This document shows, piece by piece, positions 1 to 8,810 of a DNA stretch of 64,000 nucleotides. Origin of the DNA: Flavobacterium sp. AED (GTDB lineage Bacteria > Bacteroidota > Bacteroidia > Flavobacteriales > Flavobacteriaceae); assembly GCF_000812945.1 (NCBI RefSeq), contig NZ_JSYM01000001.1:1116001-1180000 (forward strand). The letters are read 5' to 3'. Below the pieces are notes generated by a model, which was given only the letters and a program-made list of their open reading frames with translations, was not told the DNA's origin and did no database searches. The stretch's first letter is position 1. Each line of letters begins with the position of its first letter. The position numbers and the translations under genes were made by a program.

Positions 1-317
1 CTCAGGCTGATTTTAGATTGGATGGAGAATTAATTGGTAATTTTCAATCCAGTGGAAAAATAGTTATAGGACCAGCAGGAAGTGTTACCGGTGATATAGT
101 TTGCAAAAATGCTGATATAGAAGGAAAGTTCAACGGTAAAATTCATGTCACCGAAATATTAAACGTGAAATCGAAAGCAAGTATTCATGGCGAAGTTTCA
201 GTAGGGAAGCTATCGGTGGAGCCGGGTGCTGATTTTAGTGCTTCTTGTACAATGAAGACCAATATAAAAAATCTAATGCCGCACGATGGACAACAAACCC
301 AACAAAAAACAAGCTAG
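1..317 (+). CDS. Bactofilin family protein, 3' part only
   Basis: The reading frame is open from the left edge, so the true start lies outside the window. The visible ~104 residues form the short beta-helix repeat pattern of bactofilins (polymer-forming cytoskeletal proteins): regularly spaced Gly/Val/Ile turns such as GKIVIGPAGSVTGDI and ASIHGEVSVGKL. Bactofilins self-assemble without nucleotide into membrane-associated filaments and serve as scaffolds for cell-shape and envelope enzymes. The last 32 bases overlap the start of the AtpZ-like gene, so the two are probably co-transcribed and translationally coupled. The C-terminal tail is polar (QQTQQKTS), as usual outside the beta-helix core. 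Confidence 0.85.
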   Translation, partial: QADFRLDGELIGNFQSSGKIVIGPAGSVTGDIVCKNADIEGKFNGKIHVTEILNVKSKASIHGEVSVGKLSVEPGADFSASCTMKTNIKNLMPHDGQQTQQKTS

Positions 318-513
318 TAAGTGGCTCGCCTTGATTAATATCCCGATTCAAATGGGAGCAATCATCTTTCTGTTTTCCTATCTGGGAAATTGGTTAGACG
401 AAAATCATCCCAGCCCTAAAGTGTATTACAATAAAATTTTAGTGATGGTTGGTGTTGCGTTAGCGTTATATAATGTGATCAGACAAGTTAACGAAATCAA
501 TAAATCGCAATGA
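286..513 (+). CDS. AtpZ/AtpI family small membrane protein
   Basis: This 75-residue protein has two predicted membrane helices (about residues 16-36 and 48-66) joined by a short polar loop, matching the AtpZ/AtpI family encoded at the head of atp operons. Family members are thought to help assemble the c-ring or supply Mg2+/Ca2+ to the F-type ATP synthase; this role is known for the family, not shown here. The ATG at 286 overlaps the bactofilin gene by 32 bases. The next gene has its own promoter at 563-593, so the link with the downstream atp genes may be only partial. Confidence 0.85.
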   Translation: MDNKPNKKQASKWLALINIPIQMGAIIFLFSYLGNWLDENHPSPKVYYNKILVMVGVALALYNVIRQVNEINKSQ

Positions 514-562
514 TTTTTTTTTAATATAAAGATCAGTACGAATCAATAGTAGACCAAATAGG

Positions 563-593
563 TTTGTGATAAATTAAATTTAAAATAACTTTG
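563..593 (+). promoter_or_regulatory. Bacteroidota-type promoter for the small membrane protein gene
   Basis: TTTG at 563-566 is followed after 19 nt by TAACTTTG at 586-593, an exact match to the TAnnTTTG -7 element. Transcription should begin near 600. That rules out the upstream in-frame TTG at 591, which is inside the -7 element, and supports the ATG at 627. Confidence 0.7.
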
Positions 594-626
594 CCCCTAG
601 TGCCTTCTCGGCAAAAACCGAACCCA

Positions 627-1019
627 ATGAATTTAAAAAATTACAAACCGCTCTTAAACCTATTGTTACTTGCCGGATTAGCTTACATCCTTCACAAAGT
701 TGTTTTTTATGCTTTTGACATAAATGACAAAGCTTTTCACTATTCGATAGAAACCCTTTATTTACTGTTTTTAGGTTTATCAATACTAGTCTTTATTGTT
801 TTGTTGAAAGTCAAAGAGCGTAGTTTTGACAACATAGGAATGTCGTTTCTATTAAGTACAAGCGTTAAGATGATTTTTTGCTACTTGATTCTAAGACCTT
901 TATTACAGGTTTCAAACCAAAATAGCACAATAGAGAGAAAGAATTTTTTTGCGATGTTTATTCTCTTTTTAGCAATTGAAACCGTTCTAACGATACGCAT
1001 ACTAAACGAAAAGCAATAA
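627..1019 (+). CDS. Small integral membrane protein of the atp region (DUF6168-like)
   Basis: The protein has 130 residues from the ATG at 627 and four predicted membrane helices (about residues 8-28, 38-58, 70-92 and 106-124 of this start). It resembles the small membrane protein (DUF6168) that flavobacteria keep between atpZ and atpB; no enzyme motif is visible. By position it may act in F0 assembly, like the unrelated AtpI/AtpR proteins of other phyla, but that is inference. The start is chosen because the longer frame would begin inside the promoter. A separate promoter (1069-1097) precedes atpB. Confidence 0.7.
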   Translation: MNLKNYKPLLNLLLLAGLAYILHKVVFYAFDINDKAFHYSIETLYLLFLGLSILVFIVLLKVKERSFDNIGMSFLLSTSVKMIFCYLILRPLLQVSNQNSTIERKNFFAMFILFLAIETVLTIRILNEKQ

Positions 1020-1068
1020 ATATGATGTTTATGTATCAAATGCTTCAAAAAATAAATTTTTATATGCT

Positions 1069-1097
1069 TTTGAATATTAATAAAAAATGTACATTTG
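1069..1097 (+). promoter_or_regulatory. Promoter of the main atpBEFHAG operon
   Basis: TTTG at 1069-1072, 17 nt, then TACATTTG at 1090-1097, an exact TAnnTTTG. The predicted transcript begins near 1104, 37 nt before the atpB ATG at 1141. Confidence 0.7.
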
Positions 1098-1140
1098 CAC
1101 CAAATTTCAGAAACGTAATAAATTAAGATAATTAACTGTT

Positions 1141-2274
1141 ATGGTGATTTCAAACAAACCACTTAGATTTATATTAGTAGCTTTAGTAGCATGTCTTCCA
1201 TTAATTAGTTTTGCAAATCCTGAAGTGGATACTGTGAAAGTAAAAACAGAAGTTGCTCATGAAGTGTCAGAAGAAGCTCATGCTGAACCAACAGATGTAA
1301 AATCTAAAATCAAGGAATTTATCAATCATCACCTTTTGGATGCTCATGATTTTACATTTTCTGTAAATGAAGAAACTGGTGAGCATTATGGTTTTTCATT
1401 ACCAATTATTCTTTGGGATAATGGATTGCAAGTTTTTTCTTCTTCAAAATTCCATCATGGTGAAGAAACGGCTGAGCACAATGGTAATTATTATGTGTTA
1501 CACCACGAAAAAATATATAAAACAGATGCTTCTGGAGAATTAACAGAAGGAGAAAATGGTCATCCTACAAATGCTAGACCGATAGATTTCTCAATCACTA
1601 AAAGTGTTATTGGTATAATGTTGGTTTCCTTGTTTATGTTTTTGTTGTTTTCAAGTTTGGCAAAATCATACGCTAAAAATAACGGAATCGCTTCAGGATT
1701 AGGACGTATTTTTGAACCTCTTGTTTTGTATGTACGTGATGAAATTGCAATTCCAAATATTGGAGAAAAAAACTATAAAAAATACATGAGCTATTTGCTT
1801 ACTATATTTTTCTTTATTCTTTTTCTTAATATTTTAGGATTGATGCCACTTGGATTTAATGTAACTGGAAATATTGCTATTACAGTATCGTTGGCAATTT
1901 TAACGTATATCATTACAACCTTAACAGCTAATAAAAATTATTGGGGACACATTTTCTGGATGCCAGGTGTGCCAACTCCAATGAAATTTATCTTGGCACC
2001 TATAGAATTGTTAGGAACAATAATCAAACCATTTTCATTAATGATACGTTTGTACGCTAATATGTTAGCTGGACACGTAGTTTTAATGAGTATCATTGGT
2101 TTAATGTTTATCTTTAAAAGCTGGATTGGTAGTACGTTATCTTTTGGATTGGCGTTTGCGCTTTCTATCCTTGAAATATTGGTTGCGTTTTTACAAGCTT
2201 ATATTTTCACAATGTTATCTGCACTTTATTTTGGAGCAGGAAACGAAGAGCATCATCACGACGAGGCTCATTAA
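1141..2274 (+). CDS. atpB: ATP synthase F0 subunit a
   Basis: Subunit a forms the proton half-channels beside the c-ring of the F-type ATP synthase in the inner membrane. The essential arginine lies in MIRLYANMLAGH, followed by the hydrophobic C-terminal helices. At 377 residues it is about 130 longer than the E. coli protein. The extra length is an N-terminal signal peptide (VALVACLPLISFA) plus a His/Glu-rich extracytoplasmic region of roughly 120 residues before the first core helix; this extension is usual in Bacteroidota. The C-terminus is also His/acid-rich (EEHHHDEAH). It is the first gene of the operon transcribed from 1069-1097. Confidence 0.97.
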   Translation: MVISNKPLRFILVALVACLPLISFANPEVDTVKVKTEVAHEVSEEAHAEPTDVKSKIKEFINHHLLDAHDFTFSVNEETGEHYGFSLPIILWDNGLQVFSSSKFHHGEETAEHNGNYYVLHHEKIYKTDASGELTEGENGHPTNARPIDFSITKSVIGIMLVSLFMFLLFSSLAKSYAKNNGIASGLGRIFEPLVLYVRDEIAIPNIGEKNYKKYMSYLLTIFFFILFLNILGLMPLGFNVTGNIAITVSLAILTYIITTLTANKNYWGHIFWMPGVPTPMKFILAPIELLGTIIKPFSLMIRLYANMLAGHVVLMSIIGLMFIFKSWIGSTLSFGLAFALSILEILVAFLQAYIFTMLSALYFGAGNEEHHHDEAH

Positions 2275-2369
2275 AAAAGTTTAATCGTTTTTTGTTTAAC
2301 CGTTTCAACGAAAAAACAAATCATAGATTAAACCATAAAAAAGAATGTTTAATTTTTAATATATATATT

Positions 2370-2561
2370 ATGCAAATTCCAACTATTGTAGGAGCAGGAT
2401 TAATTGTAATCGGAGCAGGTTTAGGTATTGGTAGAATTGGTGGTTCAGCAATGGACGCTATTGCTCGTCAACCAGAAGCTTCAGGAAAAATCCAAACAGC
2501 TATGCTTATCGCAGCTGCACTTATTGAAGGTATTGGTTTCGCTGCGTTATTCGCATCTTAA
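2370..2561 (+). CDS. atpE: ATP synthase F0 subunit c
   Basis: This 63-residue hairpin proteolipid forms the rotor ring. Helix 1 carries the Gly-rich packing motif (GAGLGIGRIGGSAMDA), the loop has ARQPE, which contacts F1, and Glu53 in helix 2 (ALIEGIGF) is the ion-carrying carboxylate. The coordinating Gln of helix 1 and the Ser/Thr after the Glu found in Na+-type rings are absent, so a proton ring is inferred. The ATG at 2370 is preferred: a longer frame from 2292 would add a charged N-terminus foreign to the family. A terminator-like hairpin follows at 2578-2613. Confidence 0.96.
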   Translation: MQIPTIVGAGLIVIGAGLGIGRIGGSAMDAIARQPEASGKIQTAMLIAAALIEGIGFAALFAS

Positions 2562-2577
2562 TTAAAACTAAAAAAAG

Positions 2578-2613
2578 CAATAGTTGCAACGGTTGGTTGT
2601 GACTATTGTTTTT
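2578..2613 (+). terminator. Hairpin with U-tract between atpE and atpF
   Basis: Arms 2578-2590 and 2596-2608 pair over 13 bp (two G-U pairs) around a GGTTG loop and are followed by five T (2609-2613). It has the form of an intrinsic terminator inside the operon, or a 3' end that protects the atpE message. Confidence 0.6.
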
Positions 2614-2648
2614 AAAATTAAAACATAAAAAATTTATAATTATATATA

Positions 2649-3149
2649 ATGGATAAGTTAATAAATGATTTTTCGTTTGGTTTGTTTATTTGGCAAGTTT
2701 TAATATTTGTTGGATTAATATTCTTATTAAAAAAATTCGCTTGGAAACCAATTCTTGATGCAGTAAATGATAGAGAAGAAGGAATTAAAAATGCATTACT
2801 TTCTGCTGAAAACGCTAGAAAAGAAATGCAAAATCTTCAAGCAGACAACCAACGTATTTTACAAGAAGCAAGATTAGAGCGTGACAACATGCTTAAAGAT
2901 GCTCGTGAAATGAAAGAGAAAATGGTTGCTGATGCTAAAAACGAAGCACAAGCTCAAGGTTTAAAAATGATTGAGCAAGCGAAAGCAGCAATTGAAAGTG
3001 AAAAAAATGCAGCAATGGCTGAATTGAAATTACAAGTTTCAACTTTATCATTGAGTATCGCAGAAAAAATATTGAAAGACGAATTATCTAACAAAGAAGC
3101 TCAAACTAAATTAGTTGAGAAAATGTTAGGTGACGTAAAGTTAAACTAA
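2649..3149 (+). CDS. atpF: ATP synthase F0 subunit b
   Basis: The protein (166 residues) has one N-terminal membrane helix (FGLFIWQVLIFVGLIFLL) and then a long charged, Ala/Lys/Glu-rich coiled coil ending near the C-terminus, the usual architecture of the peripheral stalk that holds F1 against rotation. It lies 87 nt after atpE, separated by the 2578-2613 hairpin, and 5 nt before atpH. The order matches atpB-E-F-H-A-G of other bacteria. Confidence 0.96.
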   Translation: MDKLINDFSFGLFIWQVLIFVGLIFLLKKFAWKPILDAVNDREEGIKNALLSAENARKEMQNLQADNQRILQEARLERDNMLKDAREMKEKMVADAKNEAQAQGLKMIEQAKAAIESEKNAAMAELKLQVSTLSLSIAEKILKDELSNKEAQTKLVEKMLGDVKLN

Positions 3150-3154
3150 CAATT

Positions 3155-3688
3155 ATGGCAAGTACAAGAGCAGCAATTCGTTATGCAAAAGCAATTCTAG
3201 ACTTAGCAAACTCAAAAGGTGTTGCCGAAGTTGTAAATAACGATATGAAATCTATTGCTTCGACAATTAATGGTAATTTGGAATTGAGTACTTTTATTCA
3301 AAATCCTACCATGAAAGTGGAAGTTAAAGAAAAAGCACTGTTAGAAGTTTTTGCAGGTATCAATGGTGTAACTCAAGGGTTATTTCATTTATTATTTGAA
3401 AACAAAAGATTCGAAATTCTAGAAGCGATTGCTTTAGAATACAGTAAATTATCTGATATCATGAATGGTGTTGAAGTGGCGCAAGTGACTACAGCTATTA
3501 CAATGGATGCAGCATTAGAAGCTAAAGTTTTGGCTAAAATTGCAACATTATCAGATAAAAAAATTACAATAGAAAATATAGTAGATGCTTCAATCATTGG
3601 AGGATTTATTCTAAGAATAGGCGACAAGCAGTACAATGCTTCAGTAGCCAACAGATTACAAGTATTAAAGAGAGAGTTAAGTAATTAG
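3155..3688 (+). CDS. atpH: ATP synthase F1 subunit delta
   Basis: This 177-residue subunit sits on top of F1 and joins the alpha subunits to the b stalk. The N-terminal six-helix region (from ASTRAAIRYAKAILDLA) and the C-terminal GGFILRIGDKQYNASVANRL segment match the OSCP/delta family. It begins 5 nt after atpF and ends 38 nt before atpA, consistent with co-transcription. Nothing unusual was seen. Confidence 0.96.
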   Translation: MASTRAAIRYAKAILDLANSKGVAEVVNNDMKSIASTINGNLELSTFIQNPTMKVEVKEKALLEVFAGINGVTQGLFHLLFENKRFEILEAIALEYSKLSDIMNGVEVAQVTTAITMDAALEAKVLAKIATLSDKKITIENIVDASIIGGFILRIGDKQYNASVANRLQVLKRELSN

Positions 3689-3726
3689 TTTTATTACACA
3701 TTTAAGTGTCTAAATTATAAATTAAG

Positions 3727-5304
3727 ATGGCGGAAATCAAACCTGCTGAAATTTCAGCAATATTAAGAAAGCAAGTAGAAGGTTTTGAATCTGGTGCTAC
3801 ACTAGAAGAAGTAGGAACAGTACTTCAAGTTGGAGATGGTATTGCTCGTGTTTACGGGCTTTCGAATGTTCAATATGGAGAGTTAGTTGAATTTGACAAT
3901 GGATTAGAAGCTATTGTTTTGAATCTTGAAGAAGACAATGTGGGTGTGGTACTTTTAGGACCATCTACAGGAATCAAAGAAGGTTCAACTGCAAAAAGAA
4001 CACAACGTATTGCTTCTCTTAAAGTAGGAGAACAAATGGTAGGTCGTGTAGTTAACACTCTTGGTTTTCCAATTGATGGAAAAGGACCAATTGGTGGAGA
4101 TTTATACGAGATGCCTTTGGAAAGAAAAGCTCCTGGAGTTATCTTCCGTCAACCAGTTACTGAACCATTACAAACAGGTATTAAAGCAGTAGATGCTATG
4201 ATCCCAGTTGGTCGTGGACAACGTGAGCTAGTTATTGGTGACCGTCAAACAGGTAAATCAACTGTTTGTATCGATACTATCTTAAATCAAAAAGAATTTT
4301 ATGATGCTGGGAAACCAGTATTCTGTATATATGTTGCAATTGGACAAAAAGCGTCAACTGTAGCAGGAATTGCTAAAATGTTAGAAGAAAAAGGAGCAAT
4401 GGCGTATACCATTATTGTTGCTGCTAATGCTTCTGATCCTGCTCCAATGCAAGTTTATGCTCCTTTCGCAGGTGCTGCAATTGGAGAATATTTTAGAGAT
4501 TCAGGTCGCCCGGCTTTAATTGTTTATGATGATTTATCTAAACAAGCTGTTGCGTATCGTGAGGTTTCTCTTTTATTAAGAAGACCACCGGGACGTGAAG
4601 CATATCCTGGAGACGTTTTCTACTTACACAGTAGATTATTAGAACGTGCTTGTAAAGTAATTGCAGATGATGGAATTGCTAAAGACATGAACGATTTACC
4701 AGATTCATTGAAATCAATTGTAAAAGGTGGTGGTTCATTGACTGCTTTACCAATTATTGAAACTCAAGCGGGTGACGTTTCTGCTTATATCCCAACAAAC
4801 GTAATTTCGATTACAGATGGTCAAATTTTCCTTGATGGAGATTTGTTTAACTCTGGGGTTCGTCCAGCGATTAACGTAGGTATTTCAGTATCTCGTGTTG
4901 GAGGAAATGCACAAATTAAATCAATGAAAAAAGTAGCAGGTACTTTGAAACTGGATCAAGCACAATTCCGTGAATTGGAAGCGTTTGCTAAATTTGGTTC
5001 TGATTTAGATGCCGTTACTTTAAACGTAATTGAAAAAGGAAAAAGAAACGTTGAGATCTTGAAACAAGGTTTGAATGATCCTTATACTGTTGAAGATCAA
5101 GTTGCGATTATCTATGCTGGTTCTAAAAACTTATTGAGAAATGTTCCTGTAAATAAAGTAAGAGAATTTGAGAAAGATTTCTTGGAATTCTTGAACAATA
5201 AACACAGAGGTACTCTTGATGCTTTGAAAGCAGGAAAATTAACAGACGAAATTACAGATGTAATCGAAACTGTAGCAAAAGAATTATCAGCAAAATATAA
5301 CTAA
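3727..5304 (+). CDS. atpA: ATP synthase F1 subunit alpha
   Basis: The protein (525 residues) has the three expected parts: an N-terminal beta-barrel (about 25-95), the nucleotide-binding domain with Walker A GDRQTGKS at 171-178, and a C-terminal helical domain. The ATP synthase alpha/beta signature [10 protein letters not shown] is intact. Alpha carries the non-catalytic nucleotide sites of the alpha3beta3 hexamer. The catalytic beta subunit (atpD) and epsilon (atpC) are not encoded in this window; in flavobacteria they usually form a separate operon. Confidence 0.98.
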   Translation: MAEIKPAEISAILRKQVEGFESGATLEEVGTVLQVGDGIARVYGLSNVQYGELVEFDNGLEAIVLNLEEDNVGVVLLGPSTGIKEGSTAKRTQRIASLKVGEQMVGRVVNTLGFPIDGKGPIGGDLYEMPLERKAPGVIFRQPVTEPLQTGIKAVDAMIPVGRGQRELVIGDRQTGKSTVCIDTILNQKEFYDAGKPVFCIYVAIGQKASTVAGIAKMLEEKGAMAYTIIVAANASDPAPMQVYAPFAGAAIGEYFRDSGRPALIVYDDLSKQAVAYREVSLLLRRPPGREAYPGDVFYLHSRLLERACKVIADDGIAKDMNDLPDSLKSIVKGGGSLTALPIIETQAGDVSAYIPTNVISITDGQIFLDGDLFNSGVRPAINVGISVSRVGGNAQIKSMKKVAGTLKLDQAQFRELEAFAKFGSDLDAVTLNVIEKGKRNVEILKQGLNDPYTVEDQVAIIYAGSKNLLRNVPVNKVREFEKDFLEFLNNKHRGTLDALKAGKLTDEITDVIETVAKELSAKYN

Positions 5305-5320
5305 AAAAGTTTTAAATTTT

Positions 5321-5382
5321 AAGTAGTAAGTAGTAAGGTTTTCTTTATTACTTATTACTTAACAATTACTACTTAATACTTA
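5321..5382. repeat. AAGTAGTAAG-type inverted repeat between atpA and atpG
   Basis: Low-complexity repeats of AAGTAGTAAG (5321-5337) face CTTATTACTT/TTACTACTT units (5351-5382). The longest perfect pairing is AAGTAGTAA (5321-5329) with TTACTACTT (5366-5374). The structure ends 8 nt before the atpG start and may affect its translation or be an inert repeat. Confidence 0.5.
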
Positions 5383-5390
5383 CAAAAACA

Positions 5391-6251
5391 ATGGCAAATT
5401 TAAAGGAAATCCGTAATAGAATTACTTCCGTTTCATCTACGATGCAAATTACATCGGCAATGAAAATGGTTTCTGCAGCAAAGCTAAAGAAAGCACAAGA
5501 TGCAATCACAGCAATGCGCCCTTATGCCGAAAAATTAACGGAATTATTGCAAAATCTTTCTGCGACACTTGAAGGGGATGCAGGTGGAGAGTTTACAACA
5601 CAACGTGAGATTAAAAAAGTATTGGTTGTAGCCATAACTTCAAATAGAGGTTTGTGTGGTGCATTTAATACGAATGTTATCAAGGAAGCAAAAAGCCGTT
5701 CTGAGTTTTATGCCGGAAAACAAGTTGATATTTTTGCTATCGGTAAAAAAGGAAATGATGTTTTGAGCAAAACATTGTCAGTAGTAGATAATCAAAGCAC
5801 TGTCTTTGACGATTTAACTTTTGATAATGTAGCTAAAATTGCGGACCTATTAACGGAGAAATTCGTTTCTGGAGAATACGATAAAATTGAGTTGATTTAC
5901 AACCAATTTAAAAATGCTGCAACACAAATCGTTCAAACAGAACAATTTTTGCCATTAGCACCAATAAAATCTGATCTTACAGCTTCAACTGGCGATTATA
6001 TATTTGAACCTTCAAAAGAAGAAATCGTGTTGACCTTGATTCCAAAATCATTGAAAACGCAATTGTATAAAGGAATTCGCGATTCATTTGCTTCAGAACA
6101 CGGAGCGCGTATGACAGCCATGCACAAAGCAACTGATAACGCAACTGAATTGAGAAATCAATTGAAATTGACTTATAATAAAGCACGTCAAGCTTCTATT
6201 ACTAATGAGATCTTAGAGATTGTTGGTGGTGCGGAAGCATTGAATGGATAA
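5391..6251 (+). CDS. atpG: ATP synthase F1 subunit gamma
   Basis: Gamma is the central rotor shaft of F1. The 286-residue protein begins with the conserved helix NLKEIRNRITSVSSTMQITSAMKMVSAAK and ends with the paired C-terminal helix containing ARMTAMHKATDNATELRNQL, the signature region of the family. The internal SNRGLCGAFN motif is also typical. It is the last gene of the operon and is followed within 30 nt by a strong terminator. Confidence 0.97.
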   Translation: MANLKEIRNRITSVSSTMQITSAMKMVSAAKLKKAQDAITAMRPYAEKLTELLQNLSATLEGDAGGEFTTQREIKKVLVVAITSNRGLCGAFNTNVIKEAKSRSEFYAGKQVDIFAIGKKGNDVLSKTLSVVDNQSTVFDDLTFDNVAKIADLLTEKFVSGEYDKIELIYNQFKNAATQIVQTEQFLPLAPIKSDLTASTGDYIFEPSKEEIVLTLIPKSLKTQLYKGIRDSFASEHGARMTAMHKATDNATELRNQLKLTYNKARQASITNEILEIVGGAEALNG

Positions 6252-6277
6252 TAAATTATTGATTCAAAATATATTCT

Positions 6278-6307
6278 AAGAGCCAACCATGTGTTGGCTC
6301 TTTTTTT
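6278..6307 (+). terminator. Terminator of the atp operon
   Basis: A perfect 10-bp stem AAGAGCCAAC (6278-6287) / GTTGGCTCTT (6293-6302), loop CATGT, runs into a seven-T tract (6301-6307). Confidence 0.9.
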
Positions 6308-6341
6308 GTTTAATTTTATAGTTTAAAACACAATAGGAAGA

Positions 6342-6785
6342 ATGCAATTAGAAATTAGAGAACTGACCACGTTAGACGAAATGCTTAGCAATATAGAAGT
6401 AATGCGATTTTTATATCCCACATTTACTTTAGAAAAATATGGAACCTATCTGGTTGAGATGATTCCACATAATTACAAGCAAGTAGCTGTTTTTGAAAAT
6501 GAGGTTTGTGTGGCTGTTTCAGGATTTTGGTCGGGAACAAAACTTTGGTCGGGAAAATACATCGAGATAGACAATTTTATTGTTCATCCCGAACATCGCT
6601 CTAAAGGTTTGGGGAAAATGATGACCGATTATATAGATGCAAAAGCCAAAGAGACAGGCTGTACCATGATTGTTTTGGATGCTTTTACGGGAAATTTTAC
6701 GGCTCACCGCTTTTATTACAACCAAGGATATGTGCCAAAAGGATTTCATTTTCTTAAAATTTTAAACGAAGACGGATTAAGTTAA
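6342..6785 (+). CDS. GNAT family N-acetyltransferase
   Basis: This 147-residue single-domain protein has the acetyl-CoA pyrophosphate-binding loop HRSKGLGK at 85-92 (pattern R/QxxGxG/A) after the beta4 strand IDNFIVHPE, and the final strand region FYYNQGYVPKGFHF. It should transfer an acetyl group from acetyl-CoA to an amine; the substrate cannot be read from sequence. It follows the atp terminator, so it belongs to a new transcription unit, and lies 10 nt before a small lipoprotein-like gene. Confidence 0.85.
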   Translation: MQLEIRELTTLDEMLSNIEVMRFLYPTFTLEKYGTYLVEMIPHNYKQVAVFENEVCVAVSGFWSGTKLWSGKYIEIDNFIVHPEHRSKGLGKMMTDYIDAKAKETGCTMIVLDAFTGNFTAHRFYYNQGYVPKGFHFLKILNEDGLS

Positions 6786-6795
6786 ATCCCAAAAG

Positions 6796-7230
6796 ATGAA
6801 ACGATGTAAAAGAATTTTGCTCTTTTTTATACTTGTAATCAGCTTAACTTTTTGTGCTATGAAACAAGAACTTCAAACTGAATTTCCACAAGAAATCAAA
6901 TCAGTTTATTTACAGAAATGGATTGGTGGACAGAAAGAAACCGATAGCGGAACTGATTTTTACATTGAATTCAAAAAACGGCTTTCTAAGGAAATTAAGC
7001 TAGAGAAAATCTATTTTAGAAATCAGGAATCAAACCTTGAAGGAGTTGCTGAAAATACTTTTGTAGCACATTTTCACCAACAAAATAGCATTCCAGATTT
7101 AATCTTGGATAGTGATTCCTTAAAAGAATATGGGAACAAAGCACCTGTTATACTAAAACCCAAATTTGATTTAAAACCTAACGAAGCAGTATTGGAATAT
7201 AAGAAAATGGATCACCCCCTTTTTTTTTAA
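6796..7230 (+). CDS. Hypothetical exported protein, possible lipoprotein
   Basis: This 144-residue protein is not recognised as a known family. It has an N-terminal hydrophobic segment ending in a lipobox-like SLTFC and then a soluble domain of beta-strand character without Cys. The Cys and short leader suggest a membrane-anchored periplasmic protein; this is an inference. It is probably co-transcribed with the GNAT gene 10 nt upstream. The reading frame ends in a run of nine T just before the stop, a place where length changes could easily alter the C-terminus. Confidence 0.6.
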   Translation: MKRCKRILLFFILVISLTFCAMKQELQTEFPQEIKSVYLQKWIGGQKETDSGTDFYIEFKKRLSKEIKLEKIYFRNQESNLEGVAENTFVAHFHQQNSIPDLILDSDSLKEYGNKAPVILKPKFDLKPNEAVLEYKKMDHPLFF

Positions 7231-7294
7231 ATAGTAAATCCCAAAGAAAAGCCAATGATTGCGTATCCATCGATAAATAAACCAAAGAATTAGT

Positions 7295-7302
7295 TATTTT
7301 TG
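7295..7302 (+). promoter_or_regulatory. -7 element before the flippase gene
   Basis: TATTTTTG matches TAnnTTTG and lies 28 nt before the TTG start. No TTG element at 17-23 nt upstream was found, so only the -7 half is supported. Confidence 0.4.
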
Positions 7303-7330
7303 TTTTATAAATATAAACAGATAAATCATT

Positions 7331-8797
7331 TTGGGATTATATAAAAGCCTTTTCAAACAAACAGCAATTTATGGACTAGCTACGGTTATACCTAGAATGT
7401 TCAGTTTTTTACTAGTTCCGCTTTACACTGATTTATTGCCAAAAGCCGAGTATGGAAAAGTCTCCATAATTTTCGCTTGGATGATTTTTTTCAATGTTAT
7501 TCTTGCTTACGGAATGGAAACCGCTTTTTTTAGGTTTTATAATAATGAAACGAACAAGAAGTCCGTTGTAGAAACTACTATGGTTTCGATTTTTTGGACC
7601 TCCATTTCTTTTCTATTTGTTGGGCTTTTATATCGAAATACCTTGTCTCAATGGTCAGGAATAGATGCACAATATATCACCTATACCATTTGGATTTTAG
7701 CATTGGATGCTTTGGTGATTATTCCGTTTTCAAAATTGAGAGCCTATCAAAAACCGATGGTTTATGCTGCAATCAAAATTGGTAATGTTTTAATTAATCT
7801 TTCTTTAAGCGTTTTCTTTTTACTCTTTTTACCCAAAATTGCGGAATCACATCCTAATGGATTTTTAGGTTCTTTTTATATAGAAAATTTCCAGATTGGC
7901 TATATCTTTTTAGCTAATATCATTGCCAGTTTATTAACATTTGTAGTCTTGTCACCGGATTACATCTTGCTTAAATGGAAGTTTGATGCTGCTCTTTGGA
8001 AACGAATGATGCGTTACGGATTGCCTATAATGGTTGCCGGAATTGCATTTGCCATCAACGAGCAATTTGATAAAATTCTATTAGGGAAATTATTACCGGC
8101 AAATATTGCCGAAGCTGAAGTTGGAGTATATTCTGCCTGTTATAAATTAGGGTTATTTATGGTTTTGTATCGAACCGCTTATACATTAGGAATTGAACCA
8201 TTCTTTTTCAGCCATGCTTCTAATGCGAATGCACCGCAAACGTATGCCACAGTGACTAAATATTTTGTCATTTTTGGCTCTTTTATTTTATTGGGAGTAA
8301 TTGTCTTTGCCGATGTTTTAAAACAGCTTATGATTCGGGATACTTCCTATTGGGAAGCCATGAAAGTTGTTCCGCTGATTATTTTAGCCAATTTTTTCCT
8401 CGGAATTTACACGAATCTTTCCGTTTGGTACAAACTCATCGACAAAACCTATATTGGGGCTTATATCTCCATTGTTGGCGCAATTGTCACATTGCTGTTG
8501 AATTACCTGCTTATTCCAACGATGAGTTATTATGGATCGGCAATCGCAACAATAGCTGCTTATGGGAGCATGATGTTTATCTCCTATTATTTAGGGAATA
8601 AATACTACCCAATACCGTATGATGCTAAGAAAATAGGCGGATATCTTGGTCTTTCAATAGGATTTTCGGCCATTTCATTCTATGGTTTTAGAGAAAATTA
8701 TTTTGTTGGAATCCCATTACTACTCGCATTCATGTATTTCATATATTACAACGAAAAAGAAATGTTAACCAGAATTTTGAACCGAAAAAATAACTAG
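7331..8797 (+). CDS. Polysaccharide flippase (Wzx/MATE-like)
   Basis: The protein (488 residues) has about 14 predicted membrane helices and the N-terminal pattern FKQTAIYGLATVIPRMFSFLLVPLYT common in lipid-linked oligosaccharide flippases (PST/Wzx, MVF superfamily). It probably moves undecaprenyl-linked sugar units across the inner membrane. The TTG at 7331 is chosen as the start because it places family-typical GLYKSLFKQ at the N-terminus and there is no in-frame ATG before it. A -7 element TATTTTTG lies at 7295-7302. The neighbouring nucleotidyltransferase and cell-wall genes fit an envelope role. Confidence 0.85.
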   Translation: MGLYKSLFKQTAIYGLATVIPRMFSFLLVPLYTDLLPKAEYGKVSIIFAWMIFFNVILAYGMETAFFRFYNNETNKKSVVETTMVSIFWTSISFLFVGLLYRNTLSQWSGIDAQYITYTIWILALDALVIIPFSKLRAYQKPMVYAAIKIGNVLINLSLSVFFLLFLPKIAESHPNGFLGSFYIENFQIGYIFLANIIASLLTFVVLSPDYILLKWKFDAALWKRMMRYGLPIMVAGIAFAINEQFDKILLGKLLPANIAEAEVGVYSACYKLGLFMVLYRTAYTLGIEPFFFSHASNANAPQTYATVTKYFVIFGSFILLGVIVFADVLKQLMIRDTSYWEAMKVVPLIILANFFLGIYTNLSVWYKLIDKTYIGAYISIVGAIVTLLLNYLLIPTMSYYGSAIATIAAYGSMMFISYYLGNKYYPIPYDAKKIGGYLGLSIGFSAISFYGFRENYFVGIPLLLAFMYFIYYNEKEMLTRILNRKNN

Positions 8798-8810
8798 AAT
8801 TTAATTTAAA

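Noticed and set aside
591-626. A TTG start at 591 giving a 142-residue protein.
   Set aside because: This TTG lies inside the -7 element of an excellent promoter; the ATG at 627 is downstream of the predicted transcription start.
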